A DNA stretch of 64,000 nt from positions 248,001-312,000 of the forward strand of contig JAIXUH010000013.1 in the NCBI GenBank assembly GCA_027484145.1, given 5' to 3'. The stretch is from Rhodobacter sp. Its GTDB lineage: Bacteria; Pseudomonadota; Alphaproteobacteria; Rhodobacterales; Rhodobacteraceae. The notes under the pieces are model-generated. The model had not been told where the DNA came from, made no database searches, and saw only the letters and a program-made list of their open reading frames with translations. This document shows, piece by piece, positions 44,363 through 52,883 of the stretch (its first letter is position 1; every line of letters starts with the position of its first letter). The position numbers and the translations under genes are program-made.

Positions 44363-45604
44363 ATGGCAGATGGATTGGCAGCACGGGCAGCGGCGGTATT
44401 CTTGCTGAACGCCGTTCTGGGCGAAGGGCAGATGCTGTCGCAGATCGCGGCTGACCCGGATTTGCCCGGCCCGGAACGCGCGCGGGCCGAACGGCTGGCC
44501 GCCGAGGTGCTGCGCAACCTAGACCGTGCTGACCGCGTGCTGAAGCCGCTTCTGCGCAAGGCGCCGCCGCTGGAGGTGTTGAACATCTTGCGTCTGGCGG
44601 TTGTTGAACGCGCCGGGGGTGGGGCGGCGCATGGCGTTGGCAATGCGGCGGTATCCTTGGTGCGGCGGGGCAAGCGCACGCAGCACCTGTCGGGGCTTGT
44701 GAATGCCGTCATGCGCGCCCTGCCCGACCCGATTGATCTTGCCAGCCTGCCGCCCCCTATGCTTCCCCGCTGGCTGCGTCAGCCGCTGGTGCACAGTTAT
44801 GGCCGGGACGCTGTGGCGATGATCGAGGCCGTGCAGGCCAAGGCCCCGCCTGTTGATATCACGGTGCGCGCGTCCGCCACCGAGTTTCCCGTGGGCGAAA
44901 CGATGCCCAACGGGTCGCTGCGCCTGTTCAATCCGGGCCGGATTTCCGGCCTGCCGGGCTATGACGCGGGCGAATGGTGGGTGCAGGATGCCGCCGCTGC
45001 AACCGCCGCGCGGCTGCTGGATGTCGGGCCGGGCGAGACGGTGCTGGATCTGTGCGCGGCACCGGGGGGCAAGACGATGCAGCTTGCAGATACCGGGGCC
45101 GATGTGACCGCGCTGGATATCTCGGGCCCCCGCATGGCCCGCGTGGCCGAGAATCTGGCCCGCACCAAGCTGAGCGCCAAACTGGTGGTGGCAGATGCGA
45201 TGATCTGGGAACCGGACACCCCATTTGACGCGATCCTTTTGGATGCGCCCTGTTCAGCCAGTGGCACCATCCGCCGTCACCCCGACCTGCCATTCATCAA
45301 GGACGGGTCTGAATTGGGCGATTTGACCGCCCTTCAGGCGGCTTTGCTGGACCGCGCTCTGGCGTGGCTGAAACCCGGCGGGCGGCTGGTGTTTTGCACT
45401 TGTTCCCTGTTGCCGGACGAAGGCGAGCATCAGATCAAGGCGGCACTGGAACGCCATCCGAGCTTGCGCGTGGACAGCGCCCGGATGTTCTGGACGCGCG
45501 ACGAATGGATCACGCCCGAAGGTGGCCTGCGGCTACGCCCCGATTACTGGGCCGAAGGTGGCGGGATGGACGGGTTCTACATGGCGCGGCTGTCGCGCGC
45601 CTGA
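44363..45604 (+). CDS. rsmB: 16S rRNA (cytosine-967-C5)-methyltransferase-type enzyme
   Basis: 413 residues: an N-terminal NusB-like RNA-binding domain (about 1-135) and an SAM-dependent methyltransferase with LDLCAAPGGKTMQL, the catalytic Cys in LDAPCSASG and the second Cys in FCTCSLLPDEGE. This arrangement is RsmB, which methylates 16S rRNA C967. I chose ATG 44363 (MADGLAARA) because the NusB domain begins there; earlier in-frame starts overlap the divergent DUF1674 gene. Convergent with the SDR gene (3 nt). Confidence 0.93.
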   Translation: MADGLAARAAAVFLLNAVLGEGQMLSQIAADPDLPGPERARAERLAAEVLRNLDRADRVLKPLLRKAPPLEVLNILRLAVVERAGGGAAHGVGNAAVSLVRRGKRTQHLSGLVNAVMRALPDPIDLASLPPPMLPRWLRQPLVHSYGRDAVAMIEAVQAKAPPVDITVRASATEFPVGETMPNGSLRLFNPGRISGLPGYDAGEWWVQDAAAATAARLLDVGPGETVLDLCAAPGGKTMQLADTGADVTALDISGPRMARVAENLARTKLSAKLVVADAMIWEPDTPFDAILLDAPCSASGTIRRHPDLPFIKDGSELGDLTALQAALLDRALAWLKPGGRLVFCTCSLLPDEGEHQIKAALERHPSLRVDSARMFWTRDEWITPEGGLRLRPDYWAEGGGMDGFYMARLSRA

Positions 45605-45607
45605 ACG

Positions 45608-46348
45608 CTATTTGCGGGGCGCGAACATCCGGTAATAGGCCCAGTCCGGCATGAATTGCGACAAGCGGAACAGCCACGAAAACACCATCGGAAAACTGCG
45701 CTTGAAGGCGTCGCTGTTCATATGCTCGAACATCTCGCGCGCGGCCTCTTCGGGTTCCATCAGGAAAGGCATGCTGAAATCGTTCTTGCTCGTCAGGCGG
45801 GTGCGAATGAATCCGGGGTTGGCCACCTGTACCTCTACCCCGCTGCCGCGCAGATCGGCATACATCGATTCTGCCAGGGCCATGACGCCCGCCTTGGACG
45901 CGGCATAGCCGATGGCCCCCGGCAGGCCCCGGAACCCCGACAGCGACCCGGTGATCACGACATGCCCGCGCCCGCGCGCCACCATGCCGGGCACCACAGC
46001 CCCAAGAACCCGCGCGCATCCGGTAAAGTTGATGTCGCACATCGCCTCAACCTGATCGGGGTTCCACGCCTGCGCCGCCGTCGGCCAGTAAACCCCGGCC
46101 AGATAGACCACACCATCCAACTCGCCCAAGTGCGCGGCGGCGGCCCTCACGGCGACCGCATCCGCCACATCAAGTGGCAGCGACCGGGCCTTTCCGGGCA
46201 AGCTTGCCACGGCTTCGGCCAGACGGTCCGGGTTGCGGGCGGAAAGGATCACCTCGGCCCCCGCGCGCGACAGGGTCTGCGCCAAGGCAAGGCCCAACCC
46301 CTCTGACGCGCCGACAAGCCAATAGCGCTTGCCTTTCCATTCCCTCAT
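45608..46348 (-). CDS. Short-chain dehydrogenase/reductase in the RpoE-linked operon
   Basis: 246 residues. Cofactor motif VGASEGLG at the N-terminus, active-site Tyr/Lys in GYAASKAG. It is the last gene of a five-gene operon (oxidoreductase, DUF1365, MFS, DUF3833, SDR) running from the RpoE promoter at 50301. The same gene order is, from memory, the RSP_1087-1091 operon of Rhodobacter sphaeroides, induced by singlet oxygen. The specific substrate is unknown; a role in lipid metabolism is inferred from context. Confidence 0.85.
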   Translation of the reverse strand: MREWKGKRYWLVGASEGLGLALAQTLSRAGAEVILSARNPDRLAEAVASLPGKARSLPLDVADAVAVRAAAAHLGELDGVVYLAGVYWPTAAQAWNPDQVEAMCDINFTGCARVLGAVVPGMVARGRGHVVITGSLSGFRGLPGAIGYAASKAGVMALAESMYADLRGSGVEVQVANPGFIRTRLTSKNDFSMPFLMEPEEAAREMFEHMNSDAFKRSFPMVFSWLFRLSQFMPDWAYYRMFAPRK

Positions 46349-46362
46349 CGCGGTTCCTCCTG

Positions 46363-46923
46363 TCAGGCGGGCAATTTACGCATGGTCGCCACAAGTTCCG
46401 CCACGGTTATTCCGAACTTTGTGAACTGGCTGCGGTTCATGATGGTTCCATTCTCCATCAGATACATCCAATCCGTAACTGAAAGCACATGGCCACCGGC
46501 CGACTCATCCAATTTTATATTGTATCGCAACTGAACGGCAGGCCCCTGTGCCTGCCCGACACCAACGCCTACAACATCAGGGGCCTCGGCGCGGATACTG
46601 CCGTCATTGCCAAGGCGCAGCGTCCAGCAGCGGTCTTGCACCGCGCCACTGTCATAGCGGAACCGTTCGCGCAGGGTGCCGACGTTGCCGTTCCATTCGC
46701 CCACCATATCGGCCACGAATCGGCTGGTGACGCGCCCTGTCGGCCCATAGATCACCCCTTCGCACAGGATCGGCCCGGACAAATGATGGCGCAGATCAAA
46801 GGCCGGGCCGCGGCTTGCCAGATCTGCGGGGGTCTGTGTCCGGAACCCCACGAACCGGTCCTTCAGCGCAAGCAACATCAGCGTCAGCAGCGCGCCCAAC
46901 AGCAGGGCAATGGCAGGCGTCAT
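46363..46923 (-). CDS. DUF3833 membrane-anchored protein
   Basis: 186 residues. One N-terminal hydrophobic helix (AIALLLGALLTLMLLAL) anchors a lipocalin-like domain with the DUF3833 pattern LSGPILCEGVIYGPTGRVTS and RFRYDSGAVQDRCWTL. Its function is not established; lipocalin-type proteins bind lipids, which fits the membrane-lipid theme of the RpoE operon. It starts 3 nt after the MFS gene. Confidence 0.85.
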   Translation of the reverse strand: MTPAIALLLGALLTLMLLALKDRFVGFRTQTPADLASRGPAFDLRHHLSGPILCEGVIYGPTGRVTSRFVADMVGEWNGNVGTLRERFRYDSGAVQDRCWTLRLGNDGSIRAEAPDVVGVGVGQAQGPAVQLRYNIKLDESAGGHVLSVTDWMYLMENGTIMNRSQFTKFGITVAELVATMRKLPA

Positions 46924-46926
46924 AGA

Positions 46927-48207
46927 TCAGACCTCCGGAACGGTGGTTCTGGCCAACAGGACGATGGCCAGAAGTTTCAACGCGCAAGGCAACGCCGCAT
47001 AGAGCAGCGACAACAGCATAAGGGTGTCGGGGGAATTTGCCCCGCCGGACACAAAGCCCGCAGCCCCCAAGGTGGGCAGCAACACCGCCGCCGCCAGCGC
47101 GAGCGACAGCTTTGACACAAAGGACCACAGCCCGAACGCTGCCCCTTCGCCGCCTTGACCCAACTGGCCCAGACGGCGGGCAAAGAGCGCGGGCAAGAGC
47201 GTCATATCCGCCCCCAGCGCCGCCCCTGAGGCGGCACAGATCACCGCAAAGGCGACCCAATCCCCCGCCCCCAGAAAGGCGGCCCACAGGAAGGCCGCGA
47301 CCGCAAGGACCATGCCGGCAAACAGGCTGCGCTTTTGCCCGAAGTGCGCGGCAATGCGCGCCCACAAGGGCACCGACACGGCCGCTGAAAGAAAGAACAG
47401 CAAGAGGAGCGGACCTTCAAACCCCGGCGCAGCAAGCCGACTTTCGACAAAGAACAGGAACAGGGTCGATGTGACTGCGACTGGTGCACCATTGACCAAG
47501 GCCAGCAGCAGCAGACGCCGCGCCACCGGATCGGCCAAGGCAGGGCGGAACACTGCCAGCGCACTGGTCTGGGGAACCTGCACCTGCGCCGGACGCGGCA
47601 CCCATTGCCACGCCATCGCAAGGGTTGCGACAACTGCCAGCACGGCAAAACCGATGGCAAAGCCGACAAATGGGCGATCCATCATCCCGCCTAGAACCGT
47701 CGGCGCGACCGCCGCCAGCGATACACCAACCAGCGACCCCGTTTCGCGCCAGCCCGCCAGCCGCAAATGACCATTCGGCCCAAGCGATGCGGCCCGCTCA
47801 ACGCCTTGGGCATAAAAGACAATGGTCAGAAACGAAAACGCGCTGAAGAGCAGGGCCAGCATCAGCGCGAACCACAGCAGCGGCGCCATCGGGGGCACAA
47901 CCGCGAAAAGGCCAAGCATCGCCCCCGCCATCAGCGCCGACGATATGGCAACCGTCAGCGCCCGAACGCCGCGCGCAGCCTCTGCCAGCCAGCCCAGCAG
48001 CGGGTCTTGCACCACATCAACCAGCCGCAACCCTGCCAGAACCGCCCCAAGGGCGGCCAGCCCCACGCCGTAGTCATCAACATAGACCTTTGGCGCGTGG
48101 ATATAGATGGGCAGCCCTGCCGCCGCGAGCGTTGCGGCAAACAGCGACCATGGCCAAAGCCCTGCGCGTTCGGCGGTCACGGTCACGGGTGCCGCCAGCG
48201 CAGCCAT
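46927..48207 (-). CDS. MFS transporter (GPH/MFS_2-like)
   Basis: 426 residues, twelve predicted hydrophobic segments, MFS_2-type pattern at the N-terminus (PIYIHAPKVYVDDYGVGL, LRLVDVVQDPLLGWLAE). Related carriers move sugars or lysolipids, and the latter would suit this operon, but nothing in the sequence decides. Its start overlaps the DUF1365 stop (TGATG) and the next gene follows after 3 nt, so expression is tied to RpoE. Confidence 0.87.
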   Translation of the reverse strand: MAALAAPVTVTAERAGLWPWSLFAATLAAAGLPIYIHAPKVYVDDYGVGLAALGAVLAGLRLVDVVQDPLLGWLAEAARGVRALTVAISSALMAGAMLGLFAVVPPMAPLLWFALMLALLFSAFSFLTIVFYAQGVERAASLGPNGHLRLAGWRETGSLVGVSLAAVAPTVLGGMMDRPFVGFAIGFAVLAVVATLAMAWQWVPRPAQVQVPQTSALAVFRPALADPVARRLLLLALVNGAPVAVTSTLFLFFVESRLAAPGFEGPLLLLFFLSAAVSVPLWARIAAHFGQKRSLFAGMVLAVAAFLWAAFLGAGDWVAFAVICAASGAALGADMTLLPALFARRLGQLGQGGEGAAFGLWSFVSKLSLALAAAVLLPTLGAAGFVSGGANSPDTLMLLSLLYAALPCALKLLAIVLLARTTVPEV

Positions 48208-48956
48208 CAGGTGACATCCTTGGCGGGCGGGACGGGGCGGCGGCGGAACGCCACACCCTTTAGTGCCAGTTTCAACGCTTGCCAGTGGATCAGCGCCAGC
48301 ACCCGCCGCGACCCGAACGGTCGGCGCAGACAGGCCCGCAGAATGGCCGCATTGGTCAGCGGCACGCGCGAACCAATCAGGTTGGTGTAGAGCCCGCCGT
48401 CCTTTTGCGTATAGTCGATCCAGATCCCGATCCGGTCAGGGCGGATGTCAAAGCGAAAGCGATAGCCGCCCTCGACTGGCTGAAAGGGCGAGACGTAAAA
48501 GATCTTTTGCGCCTGCAATGTATCGTCGCTGCGGATCGGCCCGTGATCAGGGCGATACGCCAGATAGGAATGCCGGTCGCCATAGGTGTTTGTCACCTCG
48601 GCAATCGCGGTGCGCAGATCGCCCGCGCCGTCATAGGCCAGCCAGAACGACACCGGGTTGAACACATGGCCGATCACACGCGGTTGTGCCACCAGTTCAA
48701 TCCGCGCAGGCGCAGGCAGGCCGTGGTTGGCCAGAACCTCGCGCACCCAAGCGGTGCCACGACCCTGCCCCGGTGCGCCGCCATGGTCTTTGTCGTGAAC
48801 CGCCGTCAGGTTCCCCCGGTTGCGCGAAAACAGGCGCGGGCCAATGGCATGATCCGGTTCAAGCATCACGTAATCGACCGTGTAGCGAAAGCTGTTCGAC
48901 ACGGCCCCCTTGCGGCCATGGAACGTCTCGCCCCGGATCAGGTCGACCTGCGTCAT
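48207..48956 (-). CDS. DUF1365 protein
   Basis: 249 residues with the DUF1365 hallmarks HVFNPVSFWLAYD and EVTNTYGDRHSYL, and KIFYVSPFQPVEGGYRF. The family is almost always next to an FAD-dependent desaturase-like oxidoreductase, as here (ATGA overlap with the upstream gene), and is believed to act with it on membrane fatty acids. Start MTQVDLIRGETFHG at 48956; the longer frame upstream is inside the oxidoreductase gene. Confidence 0.9.
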   Translation of the reverse strand: MTQVDLIRGETFHGRKGAVSNSFRYTVDYVMLEPDHAIGPRLFSRNRGNLTAVHDKDHGGAPGQGRGTAWVREVLANHGLPAPARIELVAQPRVIGHVFNPVSFWLAYDGAGDLRTAIAEVTNTYGDRHSYLAYRPDHGPIRSDDTLQAQKIFYVSPFQPVEGGYRFRFDIRPDRIGIWIDYTQKDGGLYTNLIGSRVPLTNAAILRACLRRPFGSRRVLALIHWQALKLALKGVAFRRRPVPPAKDVT

Positions 48957-50245
48957 GCGGCAACCTTGCCCGTTTCGCGCGCACGCAGGGCGGTGACGAC
49001 ATCCACAGCACTGGCAAAGCCATCTTCGTGAAAACCGTTCTTCATCCATGCACCGCAGAACCATGTGTTGCGTGTGCCGTTCATCGCGCGAACCTGACCC
49101 TGCGCAGCTATGGCCGCCGCGTCATAGACCGGATGGCGGAAGGTGACGGAGTCATAGACCTTGTCCTCGCGGATGCTGCGGTTGGCATTCAGCGTCACGA
49201 AATGCGGGTCATCCTGCGGGATCGGCTGCAGCGAGTTCATCCAGTAGGTCAGGTCGATCCGGTCGCCCGGCCCGCCCTTTGGTTCGACATAGGCCCAGCT
49301 TGACCAGACCTTGCGCGCCTTTGGCATCACGCTTTCATCGCAATGCAGCACTGCCTCATTCGGCTGATAGCGGACAGCGCCAAGGGTTGCCTTTTCGGCG
49401 GGCGACGGGTCAGCCAGCATGGCCAGCGTGTCATCGGAATGGGTGGCAAACACCACGTCATCAAACACCTCCCATTCGCCGCCATGGGCCCGGACCAGAA
49501 CGCCATCCTGTGTGCGCTGCACACCGGCAATCGGGGATGACAGCCGGATATCGACCCCCGCCTTCACCATCGCAGCCTGCAGACGGCGCACATACTCCAC
49601 CGATCCGCCGCGCACCGTGTACCATTGATGCTGCCCATTGGCCGACAACAGGCGATGGTTGTCAAAGAACCGCATCATCGCCTCGGCAGGAAAGTCAAGG
49701 ATGCCGACCGTTGGCGTGGACCAGATCGCGCCGGAAAACGGCGTGATATAGTAGTCGCGGAAATAGTCGCCTGTGCCCAAGGCGGCCAGCAGATCACGGA
49801 TCGTCATGCCCGGCCGTGCCGTCTGGACAGCCAGTTTGTTGAACTTCAGGATATCGCGGATCATGCCCAGATAGCGCGGGTTCAGCAGATTGCGCCGCTG
49901 GGCAAACAGCGCGTCCAGAGAGGCGAGGCCATATTCGATCCGGCCCCCGCCGACCGAGGCGCAAAAGCTCATGCGGCTTTCAGCCACCGGGACCGCAAGC
50001 TGTTCAAACAGACGCACAAGGTTGGGATAGTTCACCCGGTTGAACACGATAAACCCGGTGTCGACAGGCTGATCCCCGCGACGTCCTGCCATCACCGTGC
50101 GCGCATGACCACCCAGCCGCCCCTCTGCCTCATACAGAACGACAGCATTGTCTTGTGACAGCAGATGCGCAGCCGCCATGCCGGAAATGCCCGCGCCGAT
50201 GACAGCAATACGGCGTGGGGCGGCTGCGGGGATTTCGAATGGCAT
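48953..50245 (-). CDS. FAD-dependent oxidoreductase (amine-oxidase fold) of the RpoE operon
   Basis: 430 residues. Dinucleotide-binding motif IAVIGAGISGMAAAHLL and the GG-doublet segment EAEGRLGGHARTV are typical of the NAD(P)-binding Rossmann/amine oxidase family. The R. sphaeroides counterpart at the same position (RSP_1091, from memory) is required for furan fatty acid synthesis, which scavenges singlet oxygen. First gene after the minus-strand RpoE promoter; start at 50245 is preceded by AGAGAG and lies about 28 bases after the -10 element. Confidence 0.88.
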   Translation of the reverse strand: MPFEIPAAAPRRIAVIGAGISGMAAAHLLSQDNAVVLYEAEGRLGGHARTVMAGRRGDQPVDTGFIVFNRVNYPNLVRLFEQLAVPVAESRMSFCASVGGGRIEYGLASLDALFAQRRNLLNPRYLGMIRDILKFNKLAVQTARPGMTIRDLLAALGTGDYFRDYYITPFSGAIWSTPTVGILDFPAEAMMRFFDNHRLLSANGQHQWYTVRGGSVEYVRRLQAAMVKAGVDIRLSSPIAGVQRTQDGVLVRAHGGEWEVFDDVVFATHSDDTLAMLADPSPAEKATLGAVRYQPNEAVLHCDESVMPKARKVWSSWAYVEPKGGPGDRIDLTYWMNSLQPIPQDDPHFVTLNANRSIREDKVYDSVTFRHPVYDAAAIAAQGQVRAMNGTRNTWFCGAWMKNGFHEDGFASAVDVVTALRARETGKVAA

Positions 50246-50272
50246 GGTCGGGTCTCTCTGGATGTTGAAGGG

Positions 50273-50301
50273 TGATACGTCGCAGTCGTGGAACCGGATC
50301 A
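50273..50301 (-). promoter_or_regulatory. RpoE-type (ECF11) promoter for the oxidoreductase operon
   Basis: Reading leftward: TGATCC (50301-50296), an 18-nt spacer, then TATCA (50277-50273). This matches the Rhodobacter RpoE consensus TGATCC-N18-TA. It points into the five-gene operon ending at 45608. Confidence 0.75.
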
Positions 50302-50367
50302 CGTGTAACGATTCTCTGACACATTCGGGTCACAGCCGCCAATTTGCACAGGATTTTTCTGCAGGTG

Positions 50368-50397
50368 TGATCCAATTGAGCAGCAGGCGCGTAAAAG
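50368..50397 (+). promoter_or_regulatory. RpoE-type (ECF11) promoter for rpoE-chrR (autoregulation)
   Basis: TGATCC (50368-50373), an 18-nt spacer, then TAAAAG (50392-50397). It has the same spacing as the divergent promoter and faces rpoE, so the sigma factor should activate its own gene. The expected start of transcription is about 50404, some 100 nt upstream of the GTG proposed as the rpoE start. Confidence 0.75.
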
Positions 50398-50507
50398 CCC
50401 CTATGATGTTCGACGCACCCCAGACCGATTTAGCGGATGCGCCCGCTGTGATGCAGCAATATGCTGTATCTGCGAAACGGGTATTGCGCCGGAAGGATCG
50501 GCACGTC

Positions 50508-51071
50508 GTGGCAGAGAACACAGAACAAACGGATTGGGCGGCGCTTGTGTTCCGGGTGCGCGACCATCAGGACAAGGCGGCATTTGCCATGTTGTTCAAG
50601 CACTTTGCCCCCCGGGTGAAGGGCTTTTTGATGAAGTCGGGCGCGGGTGAAACCCTTGCGGAAGAATGCGCCCAAGACGTGATGGCCACGCTGTGGCAAA
50701 AGGCCGGGCAGTTTGATCCGGCACGCGCTTCGGTTGCGACATGGGTGTTCACCATAGCACGCAACCGCCGGATCGATGCGCTGCGCAAGGCGCGTCGGCC
50801 CGAACCCGAAGAACTGACGTGGGGGCCAGAGCCTGAACCCGATCAGGGTGATGCGCTGGATGCCCAGAATGATACCGAACGGCTGGGTGCCGCGATGGCG
50901 CGGTTACCCGAGAAACAGCGTGAGTTGATCGAAAGGGCCTATTACGGCGACCTGTCGCACAGCGAAATCGCTGCAGAAACGGGTCTGCCCTTGGGCACGA
51001 TCAAATCGCGGATCAGATTGGCGCTTGAACGGTTGCGCCACCAGATGGATGTGAAGGCAAGTCAAGGATGA
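50508..51071 (+). CDS. rpoE: ECF sigma factor RpoE (singlet-oxygen response)
   Basis: 187 residues from the GTG at 50508. Region 2 (FAMLFKHFAPRVKGFL, WVFTIARNRRIDALRK) and region 4 (LPEKQRELIERAYYGDLSH, GLPLGTIKSRIRLALERLR) are complete. Adjacent chrR confirms the ECF11 type. The start is uncertain: the frame is open further upstream with ATGs at 50403, 50406 and 50451, but those at 50403/50406 would fall at the predicted transcription start, and the family begins about eight residues before the DW in NTEQTDW, which fits GTG 50508 with GGAAGG upstream. It overlaps chrR by 4 nt. Confidence 0.93.
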   Translation: MAENTEQTDWAALVFRVRDHQDKAAFAMLFKHFAPRVKGFLMKSGAGETLAEECAQDVMATLWQKAGQFDPARASVATWVFTIARNRRIDALRKARRPEPEELTWGPEPEPDQGDALDAQNDTERLGAAMARLPEKQRELIERAYYGDLSHSEIAAETGLPLGTIKSRIRLALERLRHQMDVKASQG

Positions 51072-51718
51072 GTATCCAGCACCACCTCAATAATGACCTG
51101 TTGATGGCCTATGCCGTGGGTGAACTGCCCGAGGCGTTGAATCTGGTCATCGCAACGCATGTCTCCCTGTGTGACGAATGTCGCGCCCGGCTGGAAAGCT
51201 ATGATGCCTTGGGCGGGGCAGTTGTCGAACACGGCTACGCCGCGGTTGCGGATGGAAGTTTGGATGCCTGCCTTGCCCGCATCAGTGGCCTTGGTCAGGA
51301 ACAGCCGCGCAAGGCAATGTCACGCCAGACGAAGAGCGTGTTTCCGGCCCCGCTGATGGATTATGTCGGCGGCGGGCTGGAAACCGTGAAATGGCGCCCG
51401 ATCGGCATGGGGGCAAAGCAGGTCATTCTGCGGACCGCCGACACCGATGCCTCGGTGCGGCTGCTGTATATCCCCGGCGGGGCGGCCATGCCGGACCATG
51501 GCCACAACGGCCTTGAACTGACGCTGGTGCTGCAAGGCGCGTTCCGCGACGAAGGCCAGCGCTTTGCGCGCGGTGATATCGAGGTTGCCGATGCATCGGT
51601 TGAACATACCCCGGTTGCCGAAGAAGGGTCTGTCTGCATCTGCCTTGCCGCGACGCAGGGCAAGCTGAAGTTCAACAGCCTGCTGCCGCGTCTGGCGCAA
51701 CCGTTCCTGCGGATCTGA
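51068..51718 (+). CDS. chrR: Zinc-dependent anti-sigma factor ChrR
   Basis: 216 residues: N-terminal anti-sigma domain with the zinc motif HVSLCDEC (HxxxCxxC) and an early His, then a C-terminal cupin with metal ligands in DHGHNGLELTLV and VEHTP. ChrR holds RpoE inactive and releases it on singlet oxygen, the cupin being needed for that response. The start overlaps the rpoE stop (ATGA at 51068), usual for this pair. Convergent with rmuC (4 nt). Confidence 0.95.
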   Translation: MSIQHHLNNDLLMAYAVGELPEALNLVIATHVSLCDECRARLESYDALGGAVVEHGYAAVADGSLDACLARISGLGQEQPRKAMSRQTKSVFPAPLMDYVGGGLETVKWRPIGMGAKQVILRTADTDASVRLLYIPGGAAMPDHGHNGLELTLVLQGAFRDEGQRFARGDIEVADASVEHTPVAEEGSVCICLAATQGKLKFNSLLPRLAQPFLRI

Positions 51719-51722
51719 CGCC

Positions 51723-52883
51723 CTATTCTGCGGCTTGCGGGCCAATCAGGGGCGTCGGGTCTTTGCTGGACAATTCTTCGAAATCAAAGTTGTCGAGCCT
51801 CCGTGCTCGCCTGGTGGCCTTTTCCGACGAAATCTTGATCTCCTCAATGTCCTTGGCCGCTTGCCCGAAATGGCGGTCAAGGTTTTCCACCCGCGCGCCA
51901 AGGCGTTCTACATCGGCATACAGGAACGATAACTCCTTGCGGATGGCCCCGGCCTGTTCGCGCATGCGGGCATCTTTCAGCACGGCGCGCATGGTGTTCA
52001 GCGTGGCCATGCATGTGGTGGGGGATACGATCCAGACCTTGGCCGCGAACCCTTCGCGCACCACATCAGGAAAGTTGGCGTGCAACTCGGCATAAACCGC
52101 CTCTGATGGCAGAAACATCAACGCGCCATCGGCGGTTTCGCCTTCCAGAATATACTTCTCGGATATGGCGCGGATGTGCTGGCGCACGGCCCCGCGCAAC
52201 TGCATCTGCGCTTCTTGCACCTGACGCGGGTTTTCGGCGCGACGCAGGGCTTCGTAAGCCTCCAGCGGGAATTTAGCATCGATCACGATCGGGCCAGGTG
52301 GGTTCGGCAAATGCACAAGGCAATCGGCGCGGCGGTTGTTCGAAAGGGTCGCCTGCATGGTGTAGGCGTCTTTCGGCAGGGCCTTTTGCACGATGTCGTG
52401 CAACTGAATCTCGCCAAAGGCCCCGCGTGTTTGCTTGTTCGACAGAATGTCTTGCAAGCTCAGCACGTTGCCGGACAGCTTTTCGATGTTAGCCTGCGCC
52501 TTGTCGATGGTTTCCAGCCGCTGCTGCAATTCGCCCAAGGATCGCGCGGTGCGGGTGGAAGATCCGTGCAGGCTTTCGCCCATGTGGCGCTGCACCTCGG
52601 CCAGCCGCTGTTCCATCACCTGCAGCATGGCAGATTGGCTGACAGCCTGCGCCTCGGACACATGGTGCAGCCCGCCCGCCAGCCGTTCCTGCCCATCGCC
52701 CAGTTGCTGCACGCGCTGTGACAGCCACGCCATTTCGCGCATCAGGGGGGCCGCCATGGTGGCCGAACGGCCCGCCGCGCGCAGGATCATAAGCAGCAAC
52801 AGAGCCAAGACAAAGGCTGCGCCGCCAAGGATCAGCACCTCGGGGTCGGTCCATTGGAACGTCTGGCCGAAGAGCGTGATCAT
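51723..52883 (-). CDS. rmuC: RmuC-family DNA recombination protein
   Basis: 386 residues: an N-terminal membrane helix (GGAAFVLALLLLMIL), a long coiled-coil region (about 50-150) and a PD-(D/E)XK nuclease-like domain with RGAFGEIQLHDIV, the Asp-containing PIVIDAKFPLEAYE and FLPSEAVYAEL. RmuC limits rearrangement at inverted repeats; the exact activity is not known. Translation is coupled to mutL by an ATGA overlap. Confidence 0.93.
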   Translation of the reverse strand: MITLFGQTFQWTDPEVLILGGAAFVLALLLLMILRAAGRSATMAAPLMREMAWLSQRVQQLGDGQERLAGGLHHVSEAQAVSQSAMLQVMEQRLAEVQRHMGESLHGSSTRTARSLGELQQRLETIDKAQANIEKLSGNVLSLQDILSNKQTRGAFGEIQLHDIVQKALPKDAYTMQATLSNNRRADCLVHLPNPPGPIVIDAKFPLEAYEALRRAENPRQVQEAQMQLRGAVRQHIRAISEKYILEGETADGALMFLPSEAVYAELHANFPDVVREGFAAKVWIVSPTTCMATLNTMRAVLKDARMREQAGAIRKELSFLYADVERLGARVENLDRHFGQAAKDIEEIKISSEKATRRARRLDNFDFEELSSKDPTPLIGPQAAE

